NCBI RefSeq assembly: GCF_020171985.1
Contig: NZ_JAIVAL010000002.1
Coordinates: 124,001 to 188,000, forward strand
Origin: Halobacillus halophilus
GTDB lineage: Bacteria > Bacillota > Bacilli > Bacillales > Halobacillaceae
Direction: 5' to 3'
Length of the DNA stretch: 64,000 nt
In this document: positions 1-8,579 of the stretch, in pieces
Layout of the letters: every line of letters begins with the position of its first letter
Position numbering within the stretch: position 1 is the first letter of the stretch
Notes under the pieces: generated by a model
Database searches by the model: none
The model's input: the letters and a program-made list of their open reading frames with translations, nothing else
Told to the model about the DNA's origin: nothing
Position numbers and translations under genes: made by a program

Positions 1-1249
1 ACCAATCATCCCGATCTACCATAGCCCCTAAAATGTCAGACAGCGATTCATTTAAAGCACCAGGTTCATCCTGATATACAAGATCAGCCGAACGATCGGT
101 AACAGCGTGGGTCAACTCATGACCAATAACATCGACGGCTCCTGATAACGGAATAAAAGTTTCACCGTCCCCATCGCCATACATCATTTGCACGCCGTTC
201 CAAGCGGCATTATTCCAGTTTTCACCTACGTGAACGGAGGAAATCATGCGCGCTCCATTGTCATCATAGGAATCTCGATTAAAGGTGTCTTTAAAATAGT
301 CATAAACGATCCCTGCGTTCTTATGAGCATCCACTGCAGCCGCATCACCAAAGTATTTATGACCGCTCGTGACTTCTTCTCCATGGTAACCGAGCAATTG
401 AGAAAATAGGTTAAACCATCCGGGTTCCATATTGAGTGCATCAAATGTATGAACTCCGTCTCCCCGGGTCTCGTCAAACATGTAGTAATCTCCCTCTTGA
501 AATGTCACTTCAAACATTTCTTTATTTCCAAGGACCCCTTTTCCAAATGCTTTTACGTGATCAATCGCATTGTAGTCGTCAACGACGTCACCCGTTTTAG
601 CATCGATGAAGTAATGGAAGTAACCTGGTTCAGGATCTGAGGTTGAAGCCTTTACTAAATAGGTAAGTTGAAACTTTCCATCAAACTCGTAAATGAAAAG
701 CTCACTGGAAGGCGGAGCATCATAAGCCTCTACCTCTCCGATTTCCTTTTCAATAGAAGCTTTGGCTGTTTCGATTGCTTGATCTCCTGTAATTTCAGCG
801 TTTGTGTCTATTCCCTTTTCATCCATATTCGGTACCACCTTTCCAAAGAAGGCTTTTACTTCTTCCTCCTCATTCAAGGTAACAGTCTGATGAGCTCCGT
901 ATATAGGAACTCCTTTATATTGCTCGGTTAAACGCACGTGGGAAGTACCCGCTTTTTGATCTTTTTGAGTATCGAGGACTTTGAAATTCTCGTTACTGCT
1001 TCCTTTTAGTTTGAACTTATCTTTTTGATAGTTAAGATAAGACAAAGCAATATCTTCTACGGTATGCGTCTGCTTAGTCAGGGATGAAAACTTTGGCATC
1101 TCCCAGTTTTCAATAATATACGATGGTGTACCATACTTTTCATTCATTTTTAATTTTGAATCGTCTGCATGGATAGTGCTGGCCCCAATACCAAGACCGC
1201 TTAGAGCTAAAGTTAGCGCAAGTGTCGATGAAACTACTTTTTTCTTCAT
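1..1249 (-). CDS. Thermolysin-like neutral metalloprotease (bacillolysin), 5' part, runs off window
   Basis: Secreted zinc endopeptidase of family M4; the reading frame is open to the window edge, so only about 416 N-terminal codons are present. Residues 1-28 form a Sec signal peptide (MKKK, then a hydrophobic stretch, then ASTIHA). A long FTP/PepSY-type propeptide follows. The mature domain contains the zinc motif HELTH near residue 377, and the NESLSD segment near residue 400 supplies the third zinc ligand. The C-terminal catalytic half, including the active-site histidine, lies outside the window. The ATG at 1249 has an AGGAGG site just upstream. It starts only 43 bp after the TasA-like gene on the same strand with no terminator between, so co-transcription with the matrix module is possible. 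The family is certain; the exact paralogue (NprE/NprB type) is not. Confidence 0.95.
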   Translation of the reverse strand, partial: MKKKVVSSTLALTLALSGLGIGASTIHADDSKLKMNEKYGTPSYIIENWEMPKFSSLTKQTHTVEDIALSYLNYQKDKFKLKGSSNENFKVLDTQKDQKAGTSHVRLTEQYKGVPIYGAHQTVTLNEEEEVKAFFGKVVPNMDEKGIDTNAEITGDQAIETAKASIEKEIGEVEAYDAPPSSELFIYEFDGKFQLTYLVKASTSDPEPGYFHYFIDAKTGDVVDDYNAIDHVKAFGKGVLGNKEMFEVTFQEGDYYMFDETRGDGVHTFDALNMEPGWFNLFSQLLGYHGEEVTSGHKYFGDAAAVDAHKNAGIVYDYFKDTFNRDSYDDNGARMISSVHVGENWNNAAWNGVQMMYGDGDGETFIPLSGAVDVIGHELTHAVTDRSADLVYQDEPGALNESLSDILGAMVDRDDW

Positions 1250-1292
1250 CCAATTACCCTCCTGTTAATTCAAGATTAGTAACTCACTCTGA

Positions 1293-1889
1293 TCACTCGT
1301 AATCTTCACCATCGGTTTGGTTTGCTTGGAATTTCCAAGTAAGATTCAGGTCGTCACCTTGAAACGCGTTTTGGTCTTCACCATTATCAACAAATTCAAA
1401 TTGAACCCACAGAGTATCTTCATCGCCTACATCTAAGCCTCCACGTTGCTCCCAAAGCGGATCGAATACGTCTTTCGCTACGGTATCAGGATCCATGTTC
1501 TGAAGTTCACTTAAGGTCGTTTCGAAAACAGGCTCACTTTCTTTATCCCAGTTCCACAAGAAATTCACGCGGATATGATCTCCTAAATCCTTGCTTCCAT
1601 TATCACCTTCAGCGTCAATCACACTATAATCCGTTAATAGGCTGATAGATTTGATATCGAGAGTGCCTTCGTTACCTAATTTAAATTCTTTAAGTACCGT
1701 GTCTCCCGGCTTCAGGTCATTCACATCCACAATCACTTCAGGATCCACCGACACATCTAACGTCCCCATTCCAAACGTATTATTGGTCGTTTCGGTGTCG
1801 CTGAAGTATGCATAAGTTCCTCCTCCCATTAATGATAGCCCTAAGGACGCAGTCACCACTCCAGCACTTACTTTCTTAAAAAAACTCAT
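1293..1889 (-). CDS. tasA: TasA/CalY (camelysin, M73) family matrix protein
   Basis: Secreted fibre-forming or surface protein of 198 residues. The first 28 residues carry a SipW-type signal sequence (hydrophobic segment ending GGGTYAYFSDTE); the AYFSDTET motif at the cleavage region is the hallmark of TasA/CalY proteins. The rest is an acidic beta-rich domain (LDVSVDPE, LKPGDTVLKEFKLGNEG). In Bacillus subtilis TasA forms biofilm fibres; in the B. cereus group CalY is the counterpart, first described as a protease. The gene follows sipW by 60 bp on the same strand and has a strong AAAAGGAGGAGAT site before ATG 1889. It is strongly acidic, as expected of a secreted protein in a salt-adapted organism. 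The family is clear; TasA versus CalY cannot be told from sequence alone. Confidence 0.9.
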   Translation of the reverse strand: MSFFKKVSAGVVTASLGLSLMGGGTYAYFSDTETTNNTFGMGTLDVSVDPEVIVDVNDLKPGDTVLKEFKLGNEGTLDIKSISLLTDYSVIDAEGDNGSKDLGDHIRVNFLWNWDKESEPVFETTLSELQNMDPDTVAKDVFDPLWEQRGGLDVGDEDTLWVQFEFVDNGEDQNAFQGDDLNLTWKFQANQTDGEDYE

Positions 1890-1949
1890 TCCATCTCCTC
1901 CTTTTTATTAGTGAACTCTTATGTATTGAAAACATAAGAAGTGGAACAC

Positions 1950-2513
1950 TTATTGATTCGTTGAGGCTGTTTCATGTTGTTTTTTAAAGTCATTGACGGC
2001 TTTTCTAAAAGTGATACCGCCATAGATAAATAATAGAATTCCGGGCACAAACAATAGCAGGGCTGCCCCGGATTTAGAACCCGCATAATTTACTATGTGA
2101 CCCAGATAAGGGATCGTGAAGCCTGTATAGTGTCCCACCACATTTTCAGATAGTACTGGATCAAGATCAGCTCCATCATTATTGTCCCCTTGAGTTGTAT
2201 AAAGAGTTTCATTATTCGCCTTTTTTACTTCCGTAACCCTGTGAGTTACAAGGTTTTCATTTTTATCAATAAAGGTAAGCACATCACCTTTTGCATACTG
2301 TTGGTCTTTTTCCGTTAATTTAATGGTTATAATCGAACCTGTTTGGAACGTCGGCTCCATGGAACCAGATAGAACCGTTTTAAATTGATAGCCTAAAATG
2401 GTCGGTTCTCCTCCACTGGCCTTTACGGCTATAACCACTACCGCTAGAGTAAGAATAACTAGAATGGTCAACGTGGATATGATTTTCTTACAAACTTGCA
2501 ACATCGTTTTCAT
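1950..2513 (-). CDS. sipW: SipW-type signal peptidase I
   Basis: ER-type type I signal peptidase of 187 residues that should process the neighbouring TasA-like protein. The start is placed at ATG 2513 because CAGGAGG lies just upstream; a longer frame to 2561 has no ribosome binding site and overlaps the preceding gene more. Residues 10-31 form an N-terminal membrane helix. The catalytic serine is in SGSMEPT (Ser51). The Ser/His-type partner is in LVTHRV (His91), where bacterial LepB-type enzymes have lysine. A second membrane helix lies near residues 150-172. The order membrane protein, sipW, tasA matches the tapA-sipW-tasA arrangement of B. subtilis. Confidence 0.9.
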   Translation of the reverse strand: MKTMLQVCKKIISTLTILVILTLAVVVIAVKASGGEPTILGYQFKTVLSGSMEPTFQTGSIITIKLTEKDQQYAKGDVLTFIDKNENLVTHRVTEVKKANNETLYTTQGDNNDGADLDPVLSENVVGHYTGFTIPYLGHIVNYAGSKSGAALLLFVPGILLFIYGGITFRKAVNDFKKQHETASTNQ

Positions 2514-2547
2514 GGTGAAAACCTCCTGATTTCTTTTGATTTGACTT

Positions 2548-3651
2548 TCAATCTTTTGCATCTGATTCGTGTTCTTCTTTAACTTCGGCAGGATCTTTTT
2601 CTCCTTCTGCTTCTTTTTCTTTCTTTATACCTTCATGATCTTCAGGCGTGGATTTTTCAGTGGGCTTTTCTGTTTCTTCTTTTCCTGAAGGCTTATCCTG
2701 CTCTATTTCTTTGTTGCTTTCCAGTTTAGAAGACTCTAAATCGCTGGATTTTCTATCCTTCTTGGAACTAATTGAATCCGTTTCCATTTTATTTTTAGAT
2801 TTACCTTCTTCCTCATCTCCAGGCTTTTCCCGAGCATTTTCTTCTGGTTCCACTTTGTCTTTTTCTGTCCTATTTTTTTCGTCTGGTTCTGCATTTTTTT
2901 CTTCTATCTCTTTTTTCTCTTCACTTTGTATAGGGTTTTGTTTTTTTTCTTTTCGTTCATCTGTGTCTTTTTCTGCTTGACTTTTATCTTCTTGTTCAGA
3001 ATTCTTTTTTTCTGTTTCTTTTTTGTCTTCTTTTTGGGCAGGAGTCTGCTCTTTTTCTTTTGCTTCATCTACATCTTTTTCTGGTTGGTCTTCATTCTTT
3101 TCTTCTATGTCTTTTTCATCCTCTTTTTGCTCATTTTGTTTCTCTTGTTTTTCTTGCTGCAATTCACGTTTTTCTTTTGCTTCTGCTTTCTTCTTCTCTT
3201 CTATTCTTTTATCAGCTAGTTCTATGTCCACTTTTTGATAGCGGGACACCACTTTCTCTACTTCCTCCAGTCCCTCTCTAACAAAAGGAAGACCTTCCTT
3301 CTTATGATCGTTAAGTAAATTAAGTAATTTTTTATGTAAAGCATCAAACTCTTCCATGCTCTTTTTGAGTTCAGAACGACCCTCTGTGAGTTTCTTTACA
3401 TCTTTGTCTTCTTCTAAGAGGGGAACGTAAAGAGAGTGGATATGCTCATAAATATCTTGTAATTCTGCTACTCTTTCTTCTACTTCGCTGGGAAAAAGAG
3501 AGGCTGTGGAAATCGTCATCCGCTCCTTTTCTTCAGAAACAAAAGCGGCCTCCGTACCTGTGACTAACTGCGAGAATAATGATACGACAAGGCTTAGAGT
3601 GAAAAGAGGAACAATAATGAATGTAATTACACGCAGATGCCAGGGCTTCAT
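2548..3651 (-). CDS. Glu/Lys-rich membrane-anchored protein of the SipW/TasA operon (DUF4047-like)
   Basis: First gene of the sipW-tasA operon, 367 residues. Residues 8-30 are a hydrophobic helix followed by TGTEAAFVSEE, which resembles the AxF/YxSD signal region of SipW substrates. Residues 45-150 look helical and may form coiled coil (ELQDIYEHIHSLY, then RSELKKSMEEF). From about residue 150 to the end the protein is low-complexity, nearly all Glu, Lys, Asp, Gln and Ser in imperfect repeats (EKNEDQPEKD, QEDKSQAEKD). Its position is that of TapA in B. subtilis, but I see no clear TapA sequence. From memory the N-terminal part resembles DUF4047 proteins found in this context. The ATG at 3651 has an AAAGGATG site. 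It overlaps the 5' side of sipW slightly. An anchoring or assembly role is inference. Confidence 0.75.
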   Translation of the reverse strand: MKPWHLRVITFIIVPLFTLSLVVSLFSQLVTGTEAAFVSEEKERMTISTASLFPSEVEERVAELQDIYEHIHSLYVPLLEEDKDVKKLTEGRSELKKSMEEFDALHKKLLNLLNDHKKEGLPFVREGLEEVEKVVSRYQKVDIELADKRIEEKKKAEAKEKRELQQEKQEKQNEQKEDEKDIEEKNEDQPEKDVDEAKEKEQTPAQKEDKKETEKKNSEQEDKSQAEKDTDERKEKKQNPIQSEEKKEIEEKNAEPDEKNRTEKDKVEPEENAREKPGDEEEGKSKNKMETDSISSKKDRKSSDLESSKLESNKEIEQDKPSGKEETEKPTEKSTPEDHEGIKKEKEAEGEKDPAEVKEEHESDAKD

Positions 3652-3844
3652 AAAATCATCCTTTCTACTTGCGTGTTTATCTTGTATCTATCATCTTATA
3701 TTTTGAATATTCTTAACATTATCCATTCAGCGTATTTTTATATACCTTTAGAATTACTAGAAGATGTACACCAAAGGTACTAGATCCTCTATATCTTTTA
3801 ATTACAAGTTGATGTTGATATATAACCAACCACTTCATCCATTA

Positions 3845-4158
3845 AAGGGCCGGTTACTGTAAGACTCGATTTGAGGTAAAATGGGACCGTTGCCCAAAGT
3901 CGATGAAGGCGTCTACGGAAACAGCCCGTCTTGTTCCATCACCAGGAAACTCGTGATATAAGCCGCTCATCAATGGATGGAAAAACCATCATCCTTTAGA
4001 TGAGCGGCTTATACTATTCGTGTCTATCGGGGCGATTTCATATTTGAACACTTTCCTGCGGCACTGCGTCGTGCAGGGCCGGAAAGCGAAACCATCCTCC
4101 GAAGGACCTAATTCTTATAAAAGTCTCGAACCTGAGTCTTCAACAAATGGGTGCTTTT
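3845..4158 (+). repeat. Intergenic repeat family, copy 1 (with 122-bp insert)
   Basis: The left end reads GGGCCGGTTACTGTAAGACT and the right end is an inverted counterpart (GAGTCTTCAAC, then GGTGCTTTT). The interior has paired arms, including ATAAGCCGCTCATC facing GATGAGCGGCTTAT. Positions 3929-4050 are a 122-bp block also found in copy 7 at the same place. No coding potential is seen. It lies just beyond the terminator of the response regulator gene. Confidence 0.8.
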
Positions 4159-4200
4159 ACGTAAAAAGTCATCCCTAAGGTTTCACAAATGTAGACAAAC

Positions 4201-4240
4201 AAAAAAGATTCCGGTTATCAAAAATTCGATAATCGGAACC
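4201..4240 (-). terminator. Rho-independent terminator of the response regulator gene
   Basis: A near-perfect hairpin (arms 4207-4219 and 4228-4240) is followed on the minus strand by a run of six U, 44 bp past the response regulator stop. Confidence 0.85.
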
Positions 4241-4283
4241 TCTTATATAACTAGTGATCTGACAGGCACTTTAATATTACTAG

Positions 4284-4943
4284 TTAATCCATGCCAACGG
4301 GAGGCAGCAGTTTGTTCTGAACAGCATAAAGAACGGCTTGAGATCGACTTTTCACTTTTAATTTACGATAAATATTGCTGATGTGTATTTTTACAGTTTT
4401 ATCACTAATGTACAGAATATGGGCGATTTCCTTATTAGTATGACCTTTCGTCAGTTCATGCAATACTTCGTGTTCACGCTTGGTAAGACGAGAATCAGAA
4501 CTCACAGCATGTTTCCTTCTTTTATAGTTCATGACTAAATTCTTGGTCATCGAAGGCGGGATCACACAGTCCCCCCGGTAAACATTAATAATCCCATGAA
4601 TAAGCTCATCACTAGAGGTATCTTTTAATAAATAACCGGCAGCTCCTGCTTCCAGGGCTCTCTGTAAATAGTGCTCATCGTCTGCAATAGTCAGCATGAG
4701 TATTTTAACTTTGGGATAGTGCTTCTTCATATATCTGGTCAATTCAATTCCACTTTCCTCCTGTAGATGGATATCCATAATAACAACATCCGGTTGGGAA
4801 AGGCCGATTTTCTCCTTTACTTCATTTGCTGTACTGGCTTGTTCAATCACTTCTAATTCCTTAGCTAAATTCACTACAAGCGCAATTCCATCTCTTAGTA
4901 CGCTATGATCATCAACAATCATGACTCGAATCATATCGCTCAT
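4284..4943 (-). CDS. NarL/DegU-type response regulator (orphan)
   Basis: Two-domain DNA-binding response regulator of 219 residues. The receiver domain (1-125) has the acidic pair Asp11-Asp12, the phosphorylation site in VVIMDIHL (Asp57), the switch Thr85 in MLTIADD and the conserved lysine in LLKDTS (Lys107). The output domain (about 150-215) is a LuxR-type helix-turn-helix (LTKREHEVLHEL, then NKEIAHILYISDKTVKIH). AGGAGGTAG lies right before ATG 4943; a second in-frame ATG three codons later is also possible because the spacing to the first is short. No histidine kinase lies beside it, so its partner is encoded elsewhere. Its targets cannot be named from this window. Confidence 0.9.
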   Translation of the reverse strand: MSDMIRVMIVDDHSVLRDGIALVVNLAKELEVIEQASTANEVKEKIGLSQPDVVIMDIHLQEESGIELTRYMKKHYPKVKILMLTIADDEHYLQRALEAGAAGYLLKDTSSDELIHGIINVYRGDCVIPPSMTKNLVMNYKRRKHAVSSDSRLTKREHEVLHELTKGHTNKEIAHILYISDKTVKIHISNIYRKLKVKSRSQAVLYAVQNKLLPPVGMD

Positions 4944-5351
4944 CTACCTCCTGCTTTACTGAACAAAATTCACAATTGGATTTTGACAACATTCGACATA
5001 ACGAACAAAAGTACAATACAGTACAGAATGGATGTGGTAATTACGAGCAGTACTTACGTACGTGTAACACGCCTCCTAACTACTGATATTATTAGGTTTT
5101 GCACCTTTTATATTATATCTATGGACCTATTAAAGTCCCCCTAATCTCTATGTACAAGACATATTTTACCATTGTAAGATAATATTTACTACTATGAACC
5201 TACATTTTTGTTCTTAATTGCGGTTAATCTCTTAGTGCTCATCCCTGCCTAAATCTAAACCTCCCTTCGTCCAATGACCTTAATGGCCATCGTCTTTTAA
5301 AAGTTGATATGCCCCTAATCAGAGTGTTTTCAGGAATAAATTTCTACAAAA
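4944..5351. other. Gene-free interval between response regulator and symporter
   Basis: About 400 bp with no credible reading frame on either strand. It must hold the promoter of the response regulator gene; I could not fix a clear -35/-10 pair. Confidence 0.5.
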
Positions 5352-5386
5352 ATTAAAAAGACTGCCGAGATTGTCTCGACAGTCTT
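5352..5386 (-). terminator. Terminator of the symporter gene
   Basis: A hairpin with AAGACTG/CAGTCTT outer pairing (arms 5359-5371 and 5374-5386) is followed by a U-rich run on the minus strand. Confidence 0.85.
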
Positions 5387-5399
5387 AAGCTTTATATAG

Positions 5400-6812
5400 T
5401 TAAGCATTAGAGGTTACACTGCGTGTCTGATAGTTGTTCGTCGTTAGTAGAGTCGCAACAATCAGCACGATAACAGCTACCGGTACAGCCACTACTACGC
5501 TATTAACCTCAAACGGCTTTTGTAAGATAATTTCCCATGTAAGAGTGGCTACCACTCCCGCCACCATTGAGGATACTCCCCCTACTGCATTCACACGCTT
5601 CCAGAAGAACACGGCCAGAACAGCAGGAGTTAGTCCTGCTCCATACACCGTATAAGCATACATCTGAACGCTCAGTACGGTTGGGAAGTAACTGATGAGC
5701 AGGTAAGAGAAAATCCCAAGCGCCGCGATGAAGATACGAGTCATAGACAACTGCTTTTTATCCGATGCATCCTTATTAACGTATTTTCCATAGAGATCAT
5801 ACGTTAAATTAGTGGCTGCAGATAATAGATATGAGTTTCCTGTTGTAATGATAAAGGACGCTGCAGCAGCAAGCAGAATTCCGCCAACGGCCATTGGCAT
5901 CGCTACTGTGGTAGCCATCAATGCCATACCCGGATCAATATTCGGGAATAAAGAACGCGATGCGAAGGCAATCAACGAAATGGATGGTGAAATGACAAGC
6001 ATTGCAATCAACCAGCCAAGCTGTGCTCGTTTAGCTGATTTGTCCCCTTTGGAGGATGCCAGACGCTGATACATATTCTGATCGCCTAATAATAAGAATA
6101 GGGACGGAAGTAAATACCCGATCATTTGGATGGTTGTTAACCCGCCTGTCGAGCTCATATGAGATTCGGGAACATTAGCAACGACTTCACTCCATCCGCC
6201 TGCGACGGCAATAATCGTCGGTACCGTTATGATCAGTCCACCTACCATAAGGAAACCACTGATCGCATCTGTCTGCGAAACCGAACGAAGCCCTCCGATC
6301 ATAGCCAAAAAGATAATCATAGCTGCACCGATTATGGTACCAGTCTGCACACTCATTCCTGTGGTTAAATTAAGTATAAAGCCAAAGCCTTTCATTTGAT
6401 AAGAAACGATACCTACATAGGCAAGAATGATAATGACACTCGCAATGTTACGGGATGTGCGCCCGTATTTTGCTTCCAAAATTCCTGAAACCGTGAACTT
6501 TCCATACGCACGAATTTTGGGAGCAACGACATAGAGAATGATAATACCGACTAACGTTGGGAGCATCATCATCAAAGATGGAAGAATGCCATAACTGAAG
6601 GCCATGGATGTTTCTCCGCCAGAGATACTTCCACTGCCTGTCCAGGTAGCAAGCAGCGTCCCCATTAATACAAATGGTCCTAGACTCTTCCCTGCCAGAA
6701 CGAAATCTTCACTTCCAGCTACTTTCTTAGACATAATTATACCGATACCGACCATAATCAGGCCATATATAACAATAAACCAAAGTAAATTCGGATTTTG
6801 CTGTAATTCCAT
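5400..6812 (-). CDS. Sodium:solute symporter family (SSS) transporter
   Basis: Polytopic membrane transporter of 470 residues with about 13 hydrophobic segments. The N-terminal part (DFVLAGKSLGP, then LATWTGSGSISGGETSMAF) is typical of SSS permeases, which import a substrate such as proline, pantothenate, sugars or carboxylates with Na+. The middle contains the SLFLLLGDQNMYQRLASS region, also typical of the family. The substrate cannot be read from the sequence. It is transcribed alone, with its own terminator. A cre-like site lies about 200 bp upstream, which would fit catabolite control, but that is tentative. Confidence 0.88.
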   Translation of the reverse strand: MELQQNPNLLWFIVIYGLIMVGIGIIMSKKVAGSEDFVLAGKSLGPFVLMGTLLATWTGSGSISGGETSMAFSYGILPSLMMMLPTLVGIIILYVVAPKIRAYGKFTVSGILEAKYGRTSRNIASVIIILAYVGIVSYQMKGFGFILNLTTGMSVQTGTIIGAAMIIFLAMIGGLRSVSQTDAISGFLMVGGLIITVPTIIAVAGGWSEVVANVPESHMSSTGGLTTIQMIGYLLPSLFLLLGDQNMYQRLASSKGDKSAKRAQLGWLIAMLVISPSISLIAFASRSLFPNIDPGMALMATTVAMPMAVGGILLAAAASFIITTGNSYLLSAATNLTYDLYGKYVNKDASDKKQLSMTRIFIAALGIFSYLLISYFPTVLSVQMYAYTVYGAGLTPAVLAVFFWKRVNAVGGVSSMVAGVVATLTWEIILQKPFEVNSVVVAVPVAVIVLIVATLLTTNNYQTRSVTSNA

Positions 6813-7124
6813 AACTACTCAATCATCTCCTGAAGTATTAGTTGCTGGTTCTTTGCTGAGTCGTCTTTCTGCATCGGCCGATGAATGAAGCGCTCTCTGA
6901 ACACAACGTTATCCAATTTATCACACTTTAAAAGATTGTGAAAATAGCAAATCCATGTGGCTTTAGAGGCATTTAGAGGCAATTTTGACAGATGGAAGAT
7001 TTTCACAACCTTCTATGAAAGCGATAACGCCATAGGATGAAAAAATTGCTCGATTTTTAAGAAATTTCTAATTAATAGGGCTGTTAAAAAAGAAAATTCG
7101 TTTCAAAAATGATTCGATAGTACT
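6813..7124. other. Gene-free interval upstream of the symporter gene
   Basis: About 310 bp of AT-rich sequence between the symporter start and the trp operon terminator. A 63-codon frame here (6815-7006, minus) has no ribosome binding site and looks random. The interval should contain the symporter promoter. Confidence 0.5.
7016..7029. promoter_or_regulatory. Possible catabolite-responsive (cre) site
   Basis: The 14 bases TGAAAGCGATAACG match the CcpA consensus TGWNANCGNTNWCA except at the last base. It lies about 200 bp upstream of the symporter start. Evidence is the motif only. Confidence 0.4.
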
Positions 7125-7165
7125 AAAAAAAGAAGCGGATATCTATGGTGCAGACATCCGCTTCT
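7125..7165 (-). terminator. Terminator of the trp operon
   Basis: The inverted repeat GAAGCGGAT/ATCCGCTTC (7132-7140 and 7156-7164) is followed on the minus strand by seven U, directly after the last gene of the operon. Confidence 0.9.
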
Positions 7166-7167
7166 CT

Positions 7168-7749
7168 TTAAATCAGGGCTTTAATACGATTTTCAAGTAG
7201 ATTTTTCAATAGCTGCTTGCCATCATTGGTACCGATCGACTCAGGGTGAAATTGGACCCCTTCAATCGGATATTCTAAATGACGAAGGCCCATGATTTCA
7301 CCTTCGATCGTAGTAGCGGTTATTTCCAGACATTCAGGAAGGTCTTCTCCATCCACAATGAGGGAATGGTAACGCATGACTTCCATAGGATTGTTCAAAC
7401 CTTCATAAATGCCCCGGCCTCCATGAAATATCGTAGACGCTTTTCCGTGCATAAGTCTGTCCGCACGTACGACCTGTCCACCAAATACCTGGGCGATGGA
7501 CTGATGACCGAGACATACCCCAAAAATGGGGATGCGGCCTTTGAAGTAATCGATCACTTCAAGGGTTTGACCTGTTTCATCCGGGGAACATGGACCCGGT
7601 GACAGGAAAATCAAGTCCGGTTCTACTGCTTCTATCTCTGCTATATCGATTTCATCATTACGTCTGACCAGCACCTCTTCCCCGAGCTCTCCTAAATACT
7701 GAACCAGGTTGTAGGTAAATGAATCATAATGATCAATCATGTAAATCAC
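7168..7749 (-). CDS. pabA: Glutamine amidotransferase subunit of anthranilate/aminodeoxychorismate synthase
   Basis: Class I glutamine amidotransferase of 193 residues that supplies ammonia to TrpE for anthranilate and possibly to PabB for p-aminobenzoate. The oxyanion segment SPGPCSPDE, the nucleophile elbow GVCLGHQ (catalytic Cys) and the HPES motif with catalytic His are all present. It is the last gene of the trp operon, 28 bp after trpA. In B. subtilis the single amphibolic subunit (pabA/trpG) sits in the folate operon, so its place here puts ammonia supply under tryptophan control. Whether a second copy serves folate synthesis cannot be seen from this window. The symbol trpG would be equally fitting. 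Confidence 0.93.
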   Translation of the reverse strand: MIYMIDHYDSFTYNLVQYLGELGEEVLVRRNDEIDIAEIEAVEPDLIFLSPGPCSPDETGQTLEVIDYFKGRIPIFGVCLGHQSIAQVFGGQVVRADRLMHGKASTIFHGGRGIYEGLNNPMEVMRYHSLIVDGEDLPECLEITATTIEGEIMGLRHLEYPIEGVQFHPESIGTNDGKQLLKNLLENRIKALI

Positions 7750-7777
7750 TCTGCTCCACTCCTCTCTACCGCTTTAC

Positions 7778-8578
7778 TTATTTAACAAGTTCAGCAATGC
7801 TGTTTGAAAAGCTCTTCAATGCCCCACTTTTCTCGCCGCTGTTAATTTTATCAAGCTCGTTTTCTATTAAACGGATTATTTTACTGCCAATAATGACACC
7901 GTCTGCATGTTCACGTACAATTTTTACATCCTCATTGGTAGAAACACCAAAGCCTACTGCAACAGGCACGGGACTGTATTCTTTCACCTTTTTAATAAAA
8001 GCCAGCGATTCTCCTGTCATCGTGTTTTCTCCACCTGTTACACCAAGCGTGGACACACAGTATAGAAAGCCTTTCGCGTTTTCTGCAATCTGCTTGATTC
8101 GCTGCTCAGAGTTTGGAGCTACCAGAGAGATAAATTCGATGTCCTTGGATTCTGCCTGTCCTCGAATCTCTTCACTTTCTTCAAAAGGAAGATCTGGAAT
8201 GAGCACACCTTCGACTCCATTTTCTTCAAGTAAATCGAAAAACTGATCATGGCCGAGTCTTAAGACTGGATTGTAATACGTGAAAATTACGATCGGAATG
8301 GTAAGACCGTGCTTCCGAAGCTGTGGGACGAGTTCAATCGCCTTTCTCAGTGACATTCCTGCGTCAAGAGCTCGTCTTGCTGCCCGTTGAATCGTTGGTC
8401 CGTCTGCAAGAGGATCAGAGTAAGGAACACCGAGTTCCAGCACATCGGCGCCCTGCTGCTGAAGACGAAGCGCGAATGCAATCGTCATGGATGGACTGGG
8501 GTCACCCGCTACGAGAAAAGGGATGAACAGGTCCTCCGTTTTTTCTAACTTACCTTGAAACGATGTCTTCGTCAGCAT
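7778..8578 (-). CDS. trpA: Tryptophan synthase alpha chain
   Basis: Cleaves indole-3-glycerol phosphate to indole and glyceraldehyde 3-phosphate; 266 residues. The catalytic glutamate lies in VLELGVPYSDPLADGP and the catalytic aspartate in GVLIPDLPFEE. The phosphate-binding end GVIIGSKIIRL is also present. The start is set at ATG 8578 because GAGGAGGAGG, overlapping the end of trpB, is ideally spaced from it; a start six codons upstream would overlap trpB without a site. Translation is probably coupled to trpB. Confidence 0.97.
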   Translation of the reverse strand: MLTKTSFQGKLEKTEDLFIPFLVAGDPSPSMTIAFALRLQQQGADVLELGVPYSDPLADGPTIQRAARRALDAGMSLRKAIELVPQLRKHGLTIPIVIFTYYNPVLRLGHDQFFDLLEENGVEGVLIPDLPFEESEEIRGQAESKDIEFISLVAPNSEQRIKQIAENAKGFLYCVSTLGVTGGENTMTGESLAFIKKVKEYSPVPVAVGFGVSTNEDVKIVREHADGVIIGSKIIRLIENELDKINSGEKSGALKSFSNSIAELVK

Positions 8579-8579
8579 A

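Noticed and set aside
2648-3281. Four plus-strand frames rich in Phe, Ser and Leu
   Set aside because: They are the antisense of the Glu/Lys-rich repeat region and have no ribosome binding sites.
6815-7006. 63-codon minus-strand frame before the symporter
   Set aside because: No ribosome binding site and no protein-like pattern; lies where the promoter is expected.
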